DNA from: B73-G16 sp964448445 | Lineage (GTDB): Bacteria; Desulfobacterota; B13-G15 | Length of the DNA stretch: 23,132 bases | Assembly: GCA_964448445.1 (NCBI GenBank) | Contig: CAYVAU010000020.1 | Span: 1 to 23,132 of the forward strand | Reading direction: 5' to 3' | Part shown: piece after piece, positions 21,466 through 23,132 of the stretch | Layout: each line of letters starts with the position of its first letter | Numbering within the stretch: the stretch's first letter is position 1 | The notes under the pieces: generated by a model | What the model saw: the letters and a program-made list of their open reading frames with translations, nothing else | What the model was told of the DNA's origin: nothing | Databases searched by the model: none | Position numbers and translations under genes: made by a program

Positions 21466-22091
21466 GAGAGCAACCTCTCCTCGATCTTCGGAAGGGCCTT
21501 GGAAAGGATCACAAGGTTCGGATAATAAAGGACATCGAAGACATTTAGACCTTCACACCTCAATACCTTCACCCACGGAACATTCCTTGCCGATCTCTCA
21601 AGCACTTCATCCTTGCGATCGATCACTATCAGCGTCTTCTGCTCCTTCAACCCCAACCTCTCCATGGCCTCAACAAACCGTTTGGTCTTGATCTCCGAAA
21701 GCTTAAATTCATCAAGGACCATGAGCTTCCCTTCCTTAAACCGCAGGCTCAGGGCAGACCTCAAAGCCGCCTTCCTCACCTTCTTGGGCAAGCTGTACTC
21801 GTAATCCCTGGGCTTCGGTCCAAAGACGACCCCTCCACCCCTCCATATGGGGGAACGAATGGTGCCGTGCCGTGCCCTTCCGGTGTGCTTCTGAGGCCAT
21901 GGTTTACGACTTCCCCCGGCCACCTCCGCCCTCGTCTTGGTAGAGTGGGTCCCACGCCGCCTTTTGGCCAACTGCCACTTGACCACCTCGTAAAACAGGT
22001 GGGGCTTAACCGGGTACAGAAAGATCTCGTCTTTCAGCTCAACCTCCCCCACCTTCTCGCGGTTGAGGTTGTAAAGTTCAGTCCTTGCCAT
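21462..22091 (-). CDS. rplD: 50S ribosomal protein L4
   Basis: 209 residues. Its extended loop reaches the exit tunnel; in some bacteria it also represses the S10 operon. Loop: GTHSTKTRAEVAGGSRKPWP, QKHTGRARHGTIRSPIWRGG and GVVFGPKPRDYEYSLPKKVR. The ATG at 22091 (MARTELYNLN) is chosen; a frame from 22124 would lie deep in rplC with no conserved residues. It overlaps rplC by 14 bases. Confidence 0.96.
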   Translation of the reverse strand: MARTELYNLNREKVGEVELKDEIFLYPVKPHLFYEVVKWQLAKRRRGTHSTKTRAEVAGGSRKPWPQKHTGRARHGTIRSPIWRGGGVVFGPKPRDYEYSLPKKVRKAALRSALSLRFKEGKLMVLDEFKLSEIKTKRFVEAMERLGLKEQKTLIVIDRKDEVLERSARNVPWVKVLRCEGLNVFDVLYYPNLVILSKALPKIEERLLS

Positions 22092-22731
22092 CTCCGGACC
22101 TCTTCTTCTTGGCCTCTCGCACAAGGACTATCGAATTCACCCCTCCGGGAACAGCCCCCTTCACCAGAAGGAGGTTCCGCTCGGGCTTCACGTCCACCAC
22201 AAGCAGGTTCTGCACCGTCACCCGCTCATTGCCGTAACGCCCCGGCATCCCCTTGCCCTTCCAGGTCCTGCCCGGATCGGTGGCCGAACCGACCGATCCC
22301 CCGTGGCGGTGATAATCGCTTGTGCCGTGACTTCCGGGGGCGCCGGAATAATTGTGTCTCTTCATAACCCCCGTGAAACCTCTGCCCTTGGTCCAGCCGG
22401 TGACATCCACATAGTCTCCGGGCTTGAAGACCTCTACGGTTATCTGCTGCCCAAGCTGGTAGCCCTCGACACTGTCGACCCTGAACTCCTTGAGCACATA
22501 AAAGGGCCCCACTCCCGCCTTCTTGAAGTGACCCATCATGGGTTTGTTGACCCGGGAGGGCTTCTTAGACAAAAAGCCCAGCTGCAGGGCGTTATATCCT
22601 TCCTTATCCTCGGTCTTTATCTGGACGATGGAACAGGGACCAGCCTCAATAACTGTCACAGGGACAACATTCCCCTTCTCATCGAAGATCTGGGTCATCC
22701 CCAATTTCCTTCCGATAATCCCCTTGAGCAT
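22078..22731 (-). CDS. rplC: 50S ribosomal protein L3
   Basis: 217 residues. Primary assembly protein with a loop reaching the peptidyl transferase centre. It begins MLKGIIGRKLGMTQIFDEKG. Central loop: GFTGVMKRHNYSGAPGSHGT, then GSVGSATDPGRTWKGKGMPG. An alanine occupies the place of the glutamine that is methylated in E. coli (by-eye alignment). The basic tail, EAKKKRSGDGKD, overlaps rplD by 14 bases. The start is ATG, six bases after rpsJ. Confidence 0.97.
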   Translation of the reverse strand: MLKGIIGRKLGMTQIFDEKGNVVPVTVIEAGPCSIVQIKTEDKEGYNALQLGFLSKKPSRVNKPMMGHFKKAGVGPFYVLKEFRVDSVEGYQLGQQITVEVFKPGDYVDVTGWTKGRGFTGVMKRHNYSGAPGSHGTSDYHRHGGSVGSATDPGRTWKGKGMPGRYGNERVTVQNLLVVDVKPERNLLLVKGAVPGGVNSIVLVREAKKKRSGDGKD

Positions 22732-22737
22732 CCTCCC

Positions 22738-23055
22738 TTACCCCTTGGGAAGCTTTATCTCGACCTCCACGCCTGCGGGCAATTCAAGCCGCATCAGGGC
22801 ATCCACCGTCTGCTGCGTCGGCTCCACGATGTCCACAAGGCGCTTGTGGGTCCGGATCTCGAACTGCTCCATCCCCCTTTTGTGCTTGTGAGGTGAACGC
22901 AAAAGCGTGAACTTGTAAATCCTAGTGGGCAGGGGAACGGGCCCAACGACCCTCGCCCCCGTCCGCTTCGCGGTATCCACGATCTCCCTTACCGAACGGT
23001 CCAACAACCGATGATCGTATGCCTTCAGACAGACCCGGATCTTCTCCCCTGCCAT
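22738..23055 (-). CDS. rpsJ: 30S ribosomal protein S10 (NusE)
   Basis: 105 residues. 30S head protein that also acts as the antitermination factor NusE with NusB and NusG. It has KIRVCLKAYDHRLLDRSVRE, VPLPTRIYKFTLLRSPHKHK and the ending LPAGVEVEIKLPKG. The ATG at 23055 is preceded by GAGGG. Seventeen bases separate it from the tuf stop, with no room for a terminator, so the str and S10 operons appear merged. Confidence 0.97.
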   Translation of the reverse strand: MAGEKIRVCLKAYDHRLLDRSVREIVDTAKRTGARVVGPVPLPTRIYKFTLLRSPHKHKRGMEQFEIRTHKRLVDIVEPTQQTVDALMRLELPAGVEVEIKLPKG

Positions 23056-23073
23056 CGTCCAACCCTCGACCGG

Positions 23074-23132
23074 TTACTCCATCACCTCTGCCACCACCCC
23101 TGCCCCAACGGTCCTTCCACCCTCCCTGATCG
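23074..23132 (-). CDS. tuf: Elongation factor Tu, last residues only (cut by window edge)
   Basis: The minus strand at the right edge ends with IREGGRTVGAGVVAEVME and a TAA stop, the C-terminal strand of domain 3 of EF-Tu, which delivers aminoacyl-tRNA to the ribosome. Only 18 complete codons are inside the window. Its place before rpsJ is the usual str-S10 junction. Confidence 0.92.
   Translation of the reverse strand, partial: IREGGRTVGAGVVAEVME

Noticed and set aside
1..23132. tRNA, rRNA, CRISPR arrays, insertion sequences, attachment sites, riboswitches
   Set aside because: Looked for and not seen; nearly every base is inside a recognised coding frame and the junctions are too short.

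Overview
The window is bacterial and gene-dense, with no rRNA, tRNA, CRISPR array or mobile element that I can see. The largest stretch without a gene is about 87 bases (1879-1965). Bacterial RpoA, SecY, IF-1 and RuvB fix the domain. Several features point to a probably thermophilic organism with a compact genome: an archaeal/thermophile-type adenosine-specific kinase, cysteine-rich (zinc) forms of S4, S14, L36 and adenylate kinase, heavy use of AGG and ATA codons, and overlaps at about half of all gene junctions. The phylum cannot be fixed from this window. RpoA and SecY look most like those of Deltaproteobacteria-type lineages by eye, which is only an impression.

Layout. (1) 1-1878, minus strand: ruvB (GTG start) followed by purF, which shares one base with it and runs off the left edge. 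(2) 1879-1965: a short divergent promoter region whose two back-to-back -35 boxes form an inverted repeat. Both promoters place the transcript start almost on the start codon, so both mRNAs look leaderless. (3) 1966-9134, plus strand: six tightly packed genes. They are a 1108-residue fusion of a GT81-like glycosyltransferase domain, an unassigned middle region and a GH130 glycoside phosphorylase/hydrolase domain; gpsA, coupled by ATGA; a small coiled-coil protein of unknown function behind an internal TATAAT box; two different DHH/DHHA1 phosphoesterases; and an adenosine-specific kinase family protein. (4) 9129-23132, minus strand: the merged str-S10-spc-alpha ribosomal cluster, read right to left from the tail of tuf to rplQ (tuf, rpsJ, rplC, rplD, rplW, rplB, rpsS, rplV, rpsC, rplP, rpmC, rpsQ, rplN, rplX, rplE, rpsN type Z, rpsH, rplF, rplR, rpsE, rpmD, rplO, secY, adk, infA, rpmJ, rpsM, rpsK, rpsD, rpoA, rplQ). 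The map gene often found between adk and infA is absent.

How the genes work together. The ribosomal block is a standard growth-rate cluster with protein export (SecY) and nucleotide balance (Adk). The plus-strand block is the less ordinary part. Its first two genes join a sugar transferase/phosphorylase fusion to glycerol-3-phosphate synthesis. The remaining four look like a nucleotide or oligonucleotide turnover module (two DHH enzymes plus an adenosine-specific kinase). The plus-strand block and the ribosomal block converge with their stop codons overlapping by six bases, leaving no room for an ordinary terminator between them. The most promising targets are the GT81-like/GH130 fusion, the DHH-DHH-adenosine kinase set with its unknown partner, the mirror-image leaderless promoters, and the out-of-frame rplE/rpsN overlap.
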